A stretch of 64,000 nt of DNA from Anthoceros angustus (Eukaryota; Streptophyta; Anthocerotopsida; Anthocerotales; Anthocerotaceae): positions 620,001-684,000 of the forward strand of contig VJWM01000119.1 of the NCBI GenBank assembly GCA_010909165.1, written 5' to 3'. Each line of letters starts with the position of its first letter. Within the stretch, counting starts at the first letter, position 1. Below the pieces are notes generated by a model that was not told where the DNA came from, did not search any database, and worked only from the letters and a program-made list of their open reading frames with translations. This document shows, one piece after another, positions 1 through 10,753 of this stretch. The position numbers were made by a program, and so were the translations under genes.

Positions 1-1
1 G

Positions 2-1252
2 GGGTGGCATTCCTCCACGTCTACCAAGCTGTTGATTGCTTTTGGGGTATTCGGCTTGGTGACTTTGGCGTTTCTGCTCTTCTACAAGTCTCCTGCTGGG
101 GCTCCCAGCTATGGTTCCTATCTAGGCACGAGTTCTGCCACATGGGGGGGCCGGGCGTGGGAGAAGAAGGTGCTGCACTCCGTCCGCCCTAAGAAGGACA
201 AGGAGGATGCCATGACCGTGCTGGTGACAGGTGCAGCAGGGTTTGTGGGGACGCATGTCTCGCTTGCGTTGAGGAAGAGAGGGGACGGTGTGGTGGGTCT
301 GGACAACTTCAACAACTACTACGATCCCTCGCTGAAGAGAGCGAGGCAGGAGCATCTGAGCAATTCTGGGGTGTTTGTGATCGAAGGAGATATTAATGAT
401 GCAGAGCTCCTGAAGAAGTTGTTTGACATGGTTCCGTTCACGCATGTGATGCATCTGGCAGCTCAGGCAGGTGTGAGGTATGCCATGGAGAACCCCAAGT
501 CGTACGTGCACAGCAACATTGCGGGGCTGGTCACCTTGTTTGAAGCCTGCAAGTCGGCAAACCCCCAGCCAGCTATCGTGTGGGCGTCGTCCAGTTCCGT
601 TTATGGTCTCAACCCCAAGGTCCCCTTCTCGGAGGCTGATCGCACGGACCAGCCAGCCAGTTTGTATGCTGCTACCAAGAAAGCTGGGGAGGAGATAGCG
701 CATACATACAACCACATCTACGGTCTCTCAATAACTGGACTGCGCTTCTTCACGGTGTATGGGCCTTGGGGTCGTCCTGATATGGCATACTTCTTTTTCA
801 CGAAGGATATTCTGCGTGGCACTCCCGTCTCGATCTACGAAGGGCAAGGGAAGAAGGACCTGGCACGGGACTTCACTTACATTGATGACATTGTCAAGGG
901 GTGTATTGCGTCTTTGCAGACTGCGGAGAAAAGTACAGGATCCGGAGGTAAGAAGAAAGGAGCTGCTCAGTTCCGTACATTCAACTTGGGCAACACCTCG
1001 CCTGTGACTGTGAAGGACCTGGTCAGCATTCTTGAGAAGCATCTGAAGTTGGAGGCAAAGAAGCAGTTTATCAAGATGCCCAGAAATGGTGATGTTCCAT
1101 TTACGCATGCAAACATCACCCTGGCCAGAGATCAACTCCACTACAGGCCGACCACAGACCTAAAGACCGGCCTGAAGAAGTTTGTGAACTGGTACAAAGA
1201 CTACTACGGGGAGAACGAACGTGGACCACGTGGTAGCAGGAAAACAATATGA
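2..1252 (+). CDS. GAE: UDP-glucuronate 4-epimerase, 5'-truncated by window edge
   Basis: Converts UDP-glucuronate to UDP-galacturonate, the pectin precursor, in the Golgi. The frame is open from base 2 with no start codon inside the window, so the extreme N-terminus is missing. The first visible residues form one hydrophobic segment (about bases 29-90), the type II membrane anchor of plant GAEs, followed by a short variable stem. The SDR Rossmann motif TGAAGFVG follows, then HLAAQAGVRYAMENP. The catalytic serine lies in WASSSSVYG, and the YxxxK pair is the tyrosine at 665-667 and the lysine at 677-679. The motifs YGPWGRPDMA, DFTYIDDIVKG and FNLGNTSPV are all present, so the enzyme looks functional. 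The C-terminal tail GENERGPRGSRK is short and variable, as usual. Seen: motifs and length (about 416 residues visible; the family has about 430-450). The Golgi location is family knowledge. Very secure. Confidence 0.95.
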   Translation, partial: GWHSSTSTKLLIAFGVFGLVTLAFLLFYKSPAGAPSYGSYLGTSSATWGGRAWEKKVLHSVRPKKDKEDAMTVLVTGAAGFVGTHVSLALRKRGDGVVGLDNFNNYYDPSLKRARQEHLSNSGVFVIEGDINDAELLKKLFDMVPFTHVMHLAAQAGVRYAMENPKSYVHSNIAGLVTLFEACKSANPQPAIVWASSSSVYGLNPKVPFSEADRTDQPASLYAATKKAGEEIAHTYNHIYGLSITGLRFFTVYGPWGRPDMAYFFFTKDILRGTPVSIYEGQGKKDLARDFTYIDDIVKGCIASLQTAEKSTGSGGKKKGAAQFRTFNLGNTSPVTVKDLVSILEKHLKLEAKKQFIKMPRNGDVPFTHANITLARDQLHYRPTTDLKTGLKKFVNWYKDYYGENERGPRGSRKTI

Positions 1253-2415
1253 GCGTCTGCTAGTTCTATGTCTATTTGTAGGCACAATTGTAGTCTGAGA
1301 TGTTTCTCATCTTGGGACCTGAAAACTAGGCCCAACTGCCCTTGGCCAGTGTTCTGCGAGACATGATTGCATCCAGTCTGGTGGTAGCGAGATAACATAT
1401 TGGTGTGCCGAGGGACAGGATTCAACCTGCTTTCGGGAGCTTGGAAATAGTGGAAGCAGAAGACTTAGGTGAGAGATGGGATTGCTTCTTAGGAAGATGT
1501 GAGAGTAATCATCTGTTGATAAAAAAGGACCTGCAGCTCTTGTGCACTCTGCTTAGTCATGTGGGGCTGAGTGAGTTCCATTGCGACAGCTCGTATCTCG
1601 TGGAAGATGTAATTTGTTTTAGTAACCCCAACCATTTTTTGGGTTTTAGCTTTGCCAAGCCAATAACTCACTGGCCTTCCTGATGTGCCCTGCTTGATTT
1701 GAAATTGAAAAGTTGGCTATGTACAAAGAAACAAGAACCTGACTTCTGAGCACGCACTAATTTGTTACCGGGAACGAGCAGAACATGGAAATTGGCCTGA
1801 ACGTATGAATGGCAGAAGCTATGTACCGTGTTTGTGTTCTGAACTACACACGTGGACTCCATTCTGATCACAACCTCACATTTCAAGCTGCTATGTAGAC
1901 ATGTTCTTCGTACTTGTACATTAAATCCTGGCCTGCAAATGCGACCTTCACATCCGAGCAGCTTCCTAATTGTACGCGGTACGGTGGGAATAGGGAAATT
2001 CACGAGGCTATCATCATCATCGGCTCTTGCAGACAAATGAGAATGCACAACGACCTATTTTGACTTGAATTGGCATTTATTCATCCGAATAAATGATGTT
2101 TTACAAAAGCACAATAAAAGCGCGTCCCCCAGCAAACCTACAATACAGGGGACGCCCCATCTTGTCCTCCGGAAATCTCAGGAAACGTCCCACCTGCCCC
2201 ACATGTCCAAAGCATTCACAAAAGCAGCTTATTCAGAAAAGGAGACATGACTAATATACAAGTAGACCTTCCAGTAAACTTGCTACTCTGAGCACCGGAC
2301 GCGCAGACCTTTCAGTTTAACTCACTAATCTGAGAGAACCAGGCGCAAAAGAAACCCAGCATATCTGAAATCCGCTGAGGGCACTGAAATGCACGCTCTC
2401 TACACTGAGGGTAGG
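1253..2415. other. Intergenic: 3' flanks of two convergent genes
   Basis: No coding region is supported. The stretch lies between the stop codons of the epimerase gene (+) and the EID1-like F-box gene (-), so most of it is probably two facing 3' UTRs. Bases 1898-1974 are a near-perfect inverted copy of 6566-6643, reported separately. Confidence 0.5.
1898..1974. repeat. Inverted dispersed repeat, copy 1 (about 76 bp)
   Basis: The reverse complement of this stretch matches 6566-6643 with only a few differences. Shared core words include TTCTTCGTACTTGTACA and CTGGCCTGCAAATGCGACC. Each copy lies just beyond the 3' end of a gene (GAE here, the aldo/keto reductase there). It could be a short transposon piece or a conserved RNA element. 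Confidence 0.8.
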
Positions 2416-3207
2416 TCACACGGACTCTACTAGAGATCCCTGTGCTGCCAGGTCCTCAGGATTCATGAGGGAACACATGCCATACATGTGCCCGTTGAGA
2501 CAAACAAAGCATTCAATGTTGTCATCATACGCAGCCATTCTCTTGGAGGCATTCCCGGGTAACAGTCTTGCATCACGCATACTCCACACTCGGGCGCGGC
2601 AGAAAGGACAATACTCATGCTGTTCAAGTTGCGCACACCTTTCGATGAGCAGTCTTCTAGTTTTAGAGCTTCCGAAGGCCTTGAACACCCCTCGGAACAC
2701 ACCCACATCATCATCATCCACGTCATCCATGTGCTCGCAGCCATCCGAGACATAGAGCGTGTCAGATCTGCAATGGAAGTTGAGGAAGTTCTTGCCAGAG
2801 GTTTTTGAAAACCTTGTCTTCCAAGCAAAGTGGCCAGGTACCACCCTCGCTTTGAAGTTACGCGTGTCATGACAGCCCGGGCAATAGAACATCAACTTCC
2901 CGAGTGCTTCCCAGCCACCTTCTACTGCCCCATGCTTGGCTCCGGCCAGCAAATCTGAAACCATCTTCGGTGCCCGCGACAGACAAAACTCCCTCCACAG
3001 AACTCTCTTTGACAAGTTCGAGAACTGCTTGCATACCTTCGCTGAAGTGCAGATTAGGAAGGGGTTCCAGTTCTGAGCTTGGAACACGAGAACATAGATG
3101 GTCTCGTTCAGAAGCGGACTGACTGTCGAGCCTCCGTCCACAGCATCTGCGATAGTTTTTCGATGCTTGGCCAGTATGACTGGTGCAGCTGGCCTGGAGG
3201 CCAACAT
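2416..3207 (-). CDS. EID1-like F-box protein
   Basis: F-box subunit of an SCF ubiquitin ligase of the plant EID1/EDL family, which acts in phytochrome A light signalling and ABA responses. I use the ATG at 3207 (263 residues). The longer frame from 3225 begins with GTG. After a short N-terminus a divergent F-box (about residues 35-80) contains CTSAKVCKQFSNLSKRVLWREF. The family-specific C-terminal region follows, with LSRAPKMVSDLL, GGWEALGKLMFYC, PGHFAWKTRFSKTSGK, LYVSDGCEH, the acidic DDVDDDDVGVFRGVFKAF, then CPFCRARVWSM and CFVCLNGHMYG. The cysteine pairs CPFC and CFVC suggest a metal-bound fold, typical of EID1. The gene is intronless in its coding part. An upstream non-coding exon cannot be excluded. 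Family assignment rests on several diagnostic blocks; the exact role in this species is inference. Confidence 0.88.
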   Translation of the reverse strand: MLASRPAAPVILAKHRKTIADAVDGGSTVSPLLNETIYVLVFQAQNWNPFLICTSAKVCKQFSNLSKRVLWREFCLSRAPKMVSDLLAGAKHGAVEGGWEALGKLMFYCPGCHDTRNFKARVVPGHFAWKTRFSKTSGKNFLNFHCRSDTLYVSDGCEHMDDVDDDDVGVFRGVFKAFGSSKTRRLLIERCAQLEQHEYCPFCRARVWSMRDARLLPGNASKRMAAYDDNIECFVCLNGHMYGMCSLMNPEDLAAQGSLVESV

Positions 3208-6200
3208 CTTCTGCTGTGGTTTCACAAGTCAGTCCGATACGCATCATCATCAGACCACACGCAGCCGCCAAGCTCGAGCGACAACACAGCCACATCACTG
3301 GCGGCAAAAAGACAGGAGCTGAACAGAACCGTACCTCCAAGGACGCCACTCCTTGATCCGCAGCGCTGATTCTACGCAAAATAGAGCCACCCCCTCCAAA
3401 GGCCCCTCTCTGTCAGAAGAACTGACAGGACCCTCCGCCGACCATGAGCGTCAGACTGCTTTCTCCTCACGCTGGACCAGGACCAGATGAAAGGAGGACT
3501 CATGCAGCCACTTCCTTTGAGCCTCCAACGCCCTCGCTGTGCTAGAGAGCTTTGCAGCGCATAGCGCATCTAATGACCGCCAGCAGCACCCACCGGAAGA
3601 AGCGGTGCCACAGTCCCTGGACCTTACTGAGAGAGAGGGAGAAGGGAAGACAGCAGTAGAAGACAGCAAGAACAAGACAGCAGCACGCTGCTCAACGGCA
3701 TCTCCCTCCTCGCACCTCTGTATCCATCTTCCGCCTCACACCATCACCGCCACCGAGCACCCGCAATCTCCACCCACCCGCAATGCAGATTCCTCCCCAC
3801 ACCAAACCCACAACCAGACGGGACCACTCCACACTGCTAAGCCCGTCTACAGCTTAAACGCATGGCACCCAGCCGCTGGCCATACAGAACCAGCAACCAG
3901 CGGTTGCATTGCCCGCAACACGGAATGGGCTGTGAGATATCTCTCGGCTCTGGCAGCATCCGCCGAGGTCTGCTCTGGGCACAGCACGGCAGAGCGAAGG
4001 GACCATGAACTGCTCTGGTACCCGCACGCCGAGCAGCAGATAAGACGGCAAGGTCGCCTGCTTGCTGCGGCTGGCACTGCACTGGCGCTGGAGCGTCAGG
4101 CTGGACCTCGAGTGCGAGCACCTGGATGAAGCTTCCGGCGGGACTGCAGCTTCGGGCCGAGCCTCAAAGTAACTGGATACTTCCAGGCTCGGCACCGCGT
4201 ACCCGGCGTTCTCACTGGAAAAGCGCGCGAAAATCTTCGCCATCTGTAGGGGCTTCACAAGTGCATTTCACGGGGTTAAACTCGTCTTGGTCGAGAGTTA
4301 AGCCGACGGAGAGAGGCCGCCGATTGGAACACGTCAGTGCGAGCGTATTATCCAGGCGAAACTAGTCCTGACGAAAGTTCTGAAAATATCTCTGGAGATT
4401 TCGCATGTACTGAGAGTCCATGAGTTCTCTGGTCGCCATGTGTGACGGCTTTTGGTCGGTCGGCTACCATGTGGCATTCAACTGCTTTCTCTTGAGACCA
4501 CTTGTGGGCCTTCCACCGCCATGGCGACCTCCTTACTTGTCACCTCACAATGGGATCCCCTCATCCCAAACCCAACTTGAATCAGAAGGCTTCTGTTTTG
4601 TTTGGGCCAGAAGCAATAATTTTGGCTAAGTCCTCAAGTGCCCCCAAATGGGGCATCAAGGTGGAAGGAGGATATGTAATAGGTTCTCAAGGAAGTCATT
4701 GATCCAAGACCAAATGTATACATGTTTGTTTTCAAATTCCCAGCTATGAGATCAAAAGAGCACTTTGAAAGCTGGAAGGACATTTTCAAGTGTGCGACCA
4801 CTTGAAGCGACATTCAAGATCTTCGCTTCACTATCATAAATGCTTAGTTGGGATCATTCCATCTATGTATACATATATTTTGTAAATAACTTAATTATCC
4901 AAAAAATACATCAATTTTATACATGTCTGGTCATTTCATTTGTAACGTCTGGTCTTTACATTTCAAAATTATTTACATACCTCAACAGCCCCAAAGTCAG
5001 AGAAAAAAGATCTAACGTTAGAAGTATGATTTGATTTGTTCTACGTGAATGTGTAAAAATAATATTTTTAATTAATCAACTAGTTGAAAACCCTATTCAG
5101 ACAAGTAGCGACATAGCATCAAAACCGCACTAGTCCAAGAAATTAAATAGCACCTAAGGAGGGGGAGAGGGAGACCTCCACCAAAGAGGAAAAGGAAGTC
5201 CACGCCAATAAAAGATTAAAGATTCATCTACCTCTCATAGATTTGTTGCAAGGAATCCAACCTTGGTTAACCAAGTGAAAGCCAAATAATTGTCTAAACT
5301 ACAACGAATTGAGTACTTATCACATACGAAGGATATCAATTAGTTAAAAATAATCAAGTAGTTGAAAACCCTACTCAGACCAGTAGCAGCCTAACCCAAG
5401 TGAAAGCAAAATCTCCTAATTGTCTAAACTACAACAGATTGAGTACATATCACATACTAAAAGGATATTACAGAATCAAGAATTATTTTATTAATATTAG
5501 AGTTAATAACTTTTTATATCACAGAAAAGCTTTTTGGACCATGTTGGAATAATACAAGAGAGAGATAACATGGACAATTCATCACACATTCATAATATTT
5601 TTAAATATATAGGATATGAGCTACGAATTTACAAGTTCTAAGTTAAAACCTATAGTATAGGTAGCTGTTCCCATATCTACATTCTTTAAGGAGGACCGGG
5701 TAGGGACATCACCCACATTTAGCTCCTTATTTACATTTCTTTAAGGTAGATCAGATAGAAATATTAATCATATCTACTTTATATCTATATTTCTCTAAGA
5801 AAACCAGATAAAAATATTAGCCACATATACAGGTTAGACTTTATCTTAATAAGGTCTATGATTACTGAAAAACCACCAGAGTCACGTATGCAAGATGTCA
5901 AATCACGCACGGAAACACACGGAAATGGAAACATGTTGCATACTTTGGTACAAATGAGAATAACTTAAATATTAGAATAAGTGAAAGTCATATACAGGTG
6001 CAAACTTAAGGTTTGATCTTTGATCGCTTTGAATTTAGGTCTCTTTCACCGAGAGTGCGATTATGACAAGACTCGAATAAATAAGAAGCCCCGGGGTGCT
6101 ATCCAAAAGACTCTTCCGCTGTTTCCGGGCAAAACCATGTGACAGGTAGTGGACGCAAATGCAGCTGCCTTGTCTGAATATACCCACTAGACATGAGCGA

Positions 6201-6565
6201 TCACCTAAATCACACGGTGTGAGTCTGCGTCGAATGCTACGAAAGACACATGGACGGATCTCCTGCAAGAAAAAAATGTGAGCAAGAACAAGGAGATTAG
6301 GGTCGAACATCTGCTGTTGACAACGCAAATGCAGCCTCATAACGATGTGGTCTCTATCTGCTTGATGTGTGTCCATTTCGTGCTTCCTGGCAGAAGCAGG
6401 ATCGAGCACGGGCAGAAAGTGGCGCAGTTTTTCGTCACCAGCACCGGGTGCCCTGTATGTGAAATATGGCCAAGCTTGCTTTCTGCTCGCGCAAGAAACA
6501 GGCTGGAACACACAAACAAACAAACCCTGAGTAGCCGGAACACACACCTGTCAGCTGATCACACA
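3208..6565. other. Intergenic: 5' region of F-box gene, then AT-rich repeats
   Basis: Bases 3208-4400 are moderately GC-rich with CA/GA-rich tracts and probably hold the 5' UTR and promoter of the F-box gene. Open frames here (for example 3539-4129) show no recognisable domain. From about 4800 to 6000 the DNA is AT-rich. Two copies of a GTTGAAAACCCTA(T/C)TCAGAC block lie near 5084 and 5357, each followed by a shared AATTGTCTAAACTACAAC stretch near 5290 and 5418. Degenerate units around TTCTTTAAGG occur at 5680-5800. This looks like old transposon debris. Confidence 0.5.
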
Positions 6566-6643
6566 GATTAGGAAGCTGCTCGGATGTGAAGGTCGCATTT
6601 GCAGGCCAGGATTTACTGTACAAGTACGAAGAACACGTCTCTG
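6566..6643. repeat. Inverted dispersed repeat, copy 2 (about 78 bp)
   Basis: Reverse-complement match to 1898-1974, about 4.6 kb away. It lies just downstream of the stop codon of the minus-strand aldo/keto reductase, possibly inside its 3' UTR. Confidence 0.8.
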
Positions 6644-6728
6644 GAGTCTCAAAAATCGCAGAAGCCGTCCGTAGCTAGGGCCGGAAATTTACATTCGCCT
6701 CAGGAAATCAGCACCTGGCACCTGCTCT

Positions 6729-7640
6729 CTAAGCGGCAACCCTCACGTCCTCCCCAATCAAGCTCCCTATGCTGAGCATCTCATCAGCGGAGAGATCCGG
6801 CCAATCCAACACCTCAAGGTCCGCCTGCATATGGGCAGGAGTGGTGGTTCCATTGAGCGGAACAATCCCTAGCTGCATCACAAACTTGTACCACACCTGT
6901 TCCGCACTCCCGCCCCTCTTCTCAGCCACGGCCCGCACCGGCCCGCTCCTCAGCAGATCCGGGTTGCCTGTCAGCGTCCAGAAGCTCTGGTACACGATCC
7001 CCTTCTGCCGGCAGAAGCGCCGGACCTCCCTGTCATACAAGGTCTGCGAGTAAAACCTATTCTGCACCACCGCGGGCTTGATGCTGGCCTCCTCGTAGAT
7101 CCGGCGCAGAGCCGAGGGGTTGTAGATGTTGCTGATCCCCAGCTGCCGCACGGAGCCGGAGCGGGCCAGGTCCTCCATCACCCGCCACACCCGCATGGAC
7201 TGCTGGTGCGTCGGCATCGGGGAGTGCAGCACCAGGGAGTCGATGTAGTCCGTGCGCAGGTTGAGCAGGGACCGGGCGAAGGACTGGCGCACCTGCTCCT
7301 CCAAGGGCACCCGCGGGTCGTAGGGGATCTTGGTCGGGTCTTGCCCGTCTATGGACGTGAACTTGGTCTGCAGGAAGAGATCCTGCCGCGGCACCGTGTC
7401 CTGCAGCCGCACCAGGGCCTCTCCCACCAGGTCCTCCTGGTAGTGCTTGGGCTGGCAGGCAGTATCGATCCCCCGGAACCCGGCTCCCACTGCGCGCTCC
7501 ACCAGGTCGGCTGTGCGCTCCTTCTTCCACGCCGTGCCGTAGATCATTTTCGGCATGTTCACCCCGGCCGCCGTCTTCACGAAGTGGCCGCCTGCAGCCG
7601 CCACGGCTGCCAAGCTTCCAGTTGCAGCAGTGGACGTCAT
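6729..7640 (-). CDS. Aldo/keto reductase family protein
   Basis: NAD(P)H-dependent reductase of the aldo/keto reductase superfamily; the substrate is unknown. The ATG at 7640 gives 303 residues; a longer frame from 7679 starts with GTG. An alanine-rich N-terminus is followed by MPKMIYGTAWKKERTADLV, then GFRGIDTACQPKHYQEDLVGEAL, where the usual catalytic Asp-Tyr region reads D..CQPKHY. Next come LFLQTKFTSIDGQ, with the active-site lysine in QTKF, then DYIDSLVLHSP with its conserved histidine, and RQLGISNIYNPSALRRIYE. The cofactor-end region is VPLNGTTTPAHMQADLEVL. The sequence resembles the D-arabinose dehydrogenase/2,5-diketogluconate reductase-like plant proteins more than classical plant aldose reductases. 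The N-terminal 30 residues are low in complexity and could act in targeting. GC content is higher than in the flanks. Confidence 0.87.
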   Translation of the reverse strand: MTSTAATGSLAAVAAAGGHFVKTAAGVNMPKMIYGTAWKKERTADLVERAVGAGFRGIDTACQPKHYQEDLVGEALVRLQDTVPRQDLFLQTKFTSIDGQDPTKIPYDPRVPLEEQVRQSFARSLLNLRTDYIDSLVLHSPMPTHQQSMRVWRVMEDLARSGSVRQLGISNIYNPSALRRIYEEASIKPAVVQNRFYSQTLYDREVRRFCRQKGIVYQSFWTLTGNPDLLRSGPVRAVAEKRGGSAEQVWYKFVMQLGIVPLNGTTTPAHMQADLEVLDWPDLSADEMLSIGSLIGEDVRVAA

Positions 7641-10600
7641 GGCGTCCGGGTAGGTATTTACGTAGCTGCTACAAAGCACAGCTCCCTACACTCTCTTCAT
7701 CAATCGCACTGCAGCACAGCGATAAAAGGATGCCGGCAGACAAGGTAGGAAGACGCCTGTAAAAACTGGAACCCTTTCGGAGACGTCTCCAAATTCAGTC
7801 GCCAACCATATGGGTTCGTTCCATCGTCAGCAACATTTGTTCGAATGTATTCGTAAGCGAACCCATGCATGAACGATCCGTGAAACACATCCCCTAACCC
7901 GTCCAGCTTCAAGTTCTATGTAATTACTGGAGTACATACTACGACATTAGTACTGCTAGTGGAAAAGAGCAAGCAAAGGGCGTTGGCCAACGTAGTCTAT
8001 AGAACAACAACGAGCAAGGGAGATGCAGCTTCTTCGACACCGGTGGCAAGTAGGTGTTCTTCGGGCGGTTGATAGTTTTAAAATGCGTGATTGTGGGACT
8101 ACTCCCCCTGGCATGGTGCCCTTCCTTGGGTTTTTCCCCCTTCGTTTTTGGGGTGGATGGATTTTTCCATCTCTTTTTCATAGTAAAGTCTTCTTTTCCA
8201 CCACGAAAAGAGAAAGCTAGGTATACAGTTTGATACTAGTACTTATGCACCTACATTATCACTATGATAAAAAATAATAATTTATTTGTATCATATTAAA
8301 ACTTAAAAGCTAAAATATATCTCCTCCTCCCTTCAAGAGTAACACAGATAGCAAGGAGTTTTTGGAACTCGTGGTCAAGCAATCCTTCGAATGAATCACT
8401 ACTAGGATGGGGTACTTCCCTCCTATACCCTCTAGACGGATCACTACTGGGATGGGGTACCTCTCTCCCAATCACCACTCGCATGGGGTACCTTTCTCCC
8501 CGACCATTACTGGGATGGGGTACCTCTCTCCCTTGCCCTCTAGACAAATTACAATTGGGATGGAGTACCTTTCATCCTCGATAACTTTGGTCCTTAGTGG
8601 CTTGCCTATGTTCTAAAGGCCTTGGTGGCTTGCCTATGTTTAAAGGCCTTCGGGGTCGCTCAGTACCTCACGGATCCGAAAAGCTATCTTAGACCTATTT
8701 TTCTTATTACCATTATGTCTTTTCACGCTATTGTTGAAATATTAGATGAATTAGGAACAATCACATGAATGTGGAACATTATAGAAACCTAAAATATAAG
8801 ATGAATCTAGAGCATCAGATGAATCTGGATCTTTAGATGAAGGATCATCAAGGAGGTGACAATTTGTGCATGCATAGATCATTTCTCCACTACACTCCAT
8901 TTCTTGTTTTTCCAAGTTTATCAAGGGTTTAGATTTCTCCTTAAGTAGTCATCTAGATCCACCTCTAATCTTAGTCTATGTTTATTTTATGCGAGCAACT
9001 ACTAAATCTTCTCTTCAAAACTATTGATCATTTGAATCTTTTTAAACTTAATTCTTGTCAAAATATTTTTTTATAAAATATATGATTTAACTATTTCCTC
9101 CCTACGTAGAATAGCTAAGAAAAAGTGACATTTATCCTCAATTAAAGCTATCTTTATATTAAAATTTATTTTTTGGTGAATATCCAATCTTAACTCATTT
9201 GAATTTTTATCCTACTAGGAACTACTACCAGTCATTTGAACCCTTTTTTAAATTAATCTTTGCTAACTTATATTAAAAATATTTTTAATGGTTTTTTATA
9301 TTTTGAATGATCTTCTCCCTACCTCAAATGACAAAGAAAGGGACACTTGTCCTCTATAATACCTTATTTATCATGCTTGGAGATGACCTCAACCAAGATG
9401 GCCGCATAGTCATTCTCAAGTCACGCCGTAGCCACCAGCTCCTCATTAGGATATCGACATAGAGTGACGTTTTTACTTCCCTTGTCTCCAACCCATATGA
9501 CGTTTGAATTTCAGATGGAACTTCCCCGCTCACGCTTATGTGGGGTGAAGTCGAAATAAGTTATTCACACACGTAGTTCTTGCGAGAGGGAAACCGATAC
9601 CACTTGAGAAAAGCGAGGATTAACCTGTGCTGGCTTCTTCTTCTTGCAAGACTACATCATGTGGCTGCTATTGGGACCTCCCAATTTGTGGAAGAGAGAC
9701 TTCACATATTGATTGGTCTAGGAAACAGTTATCAAATTTGAGTTTGCTTTATGTTAAGATCTCTAAGGGTTCGCACAACAAATTCCCACATGACTCGGAG
9801 GTATGGATGAAAAAATTAATAGTAATAGGAAATATACCATATATGAACAGGTCGGTGATGATCTTTATGGGAAGGGACTTTCAGAAGCTATGCAAATGAT
9901 ACATTTTGTAAACAAAGGAGAGCCATGAGATGTAGATATGACAACAATCTCCATAAGAACTATCATGAATGGCCCGATAAGGCTTTATACAACAGGGTAT
10001 GGGTATCACTCCATCCCAAGGGAGACGAACTCGGCAAGGAAGCAAAACAAATCGATTGAAAAAAAATTGTACGGCCACGAAGGCAGAATGTGCCCGGAAT
10101 CTTGTTCCCATTGGAACCCGGGCAGCGATTGAACCACATCCCGTGGCTCGCTTATCCTGTTCGCTTGCCACGATTTCACCTCACCGGCTGCCTCGGTGGA
10201 GAGCTGGGAATGCTGCCTGACTGCAAATGCACCTCAAACTGAGTCGCACGCCGAGCTTCCCCCGTGTGGGTATTTGATTTTGTGGTGAAGCAGTCCAGCA
10301 CGGGAACTTACAAAGCCAAATTTTGCTTCCAAGCTCAGCTGGCTGAATTTATTCCAGGCGGAGGCGGAGGTGGAGGTCTCTGAGCTTTCACGTTCATGCT
10401 GCAAATGCCTGCAGGGTTTAGGGGACTGGTGCCGCATTGCTTTCGGGCAATGGTATAGCGAGCCACTTCTCGTGTGCTGAGGTGCTGGATGAAGCCGGGA
10501 TCCGCGTTCTGAAGCAGCGAAGGTGTATGTGCAATTGAGAGTCTCTTCGGGCTCGATGGTATTTGCAAGTACTGCCCCTGCACCTCCAGTGCTGACCGCG

Positions 10601-10753
10601 TCTTGGAAGGGATTCAAGGGGCCAAGGACCGAGTTGGGGGCCAGCAGCATCCCTAGTTCTTGGCAAGCTGCCCTGTACCTCCAGGCTCCGTTTCCAGGGT
10701 CGTTGCCCCGGTGTAGCGCTTCCTCTGGACGGCATGCACTCATAAGCTCTGAA
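7641..10753. other. Intergenic, AT-rich, with a local G-rich repeat
   Basis: I support no gene here. Bases 8400-8580 hold about five degenerate copies of a GGATGGGGTACCTCTCTCCC-like unit. Bases 8590-8660 contain a doubled GGCTTGCCTATGTT(C)TAAAGGCCTT. Bases 8660-9350 are AT-rich without obvious coding potential. The last several hundred bases before 10754 are probably the promoter and 5' UTR of EGY3. Confidence 0.5.
8400..8580. repeat. Degenerate tandem repeat, ATGGGGTACC unit
   Basis: The phrase ACTGGGATGGGGTACCTCTCTCCC and close variants recur at about 35-50 base spacing. Related words (GCACTGGGATGGGGTGCATG) occur in the 108-bp tandem repeat at 18482-18697, so the two loci may share a transposon origin. 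Confidence 0.6.

Noticed and set aside
3539-4129. 196-codon plus-strand open frame upstream of the F-box gene
   Set aside because: Low-complexity, no motif, and in the likely 5' UTR/promoter of the minus-strand gene. Not supported as a gene.
7057-7748. Alternative frames inside the aldo/keto reductase region
   Set aside because: The Gly/Ala/Arg/Pro-rich translation comes from high GC in other frames. Only the 6729-7640 frame shows family motifs.
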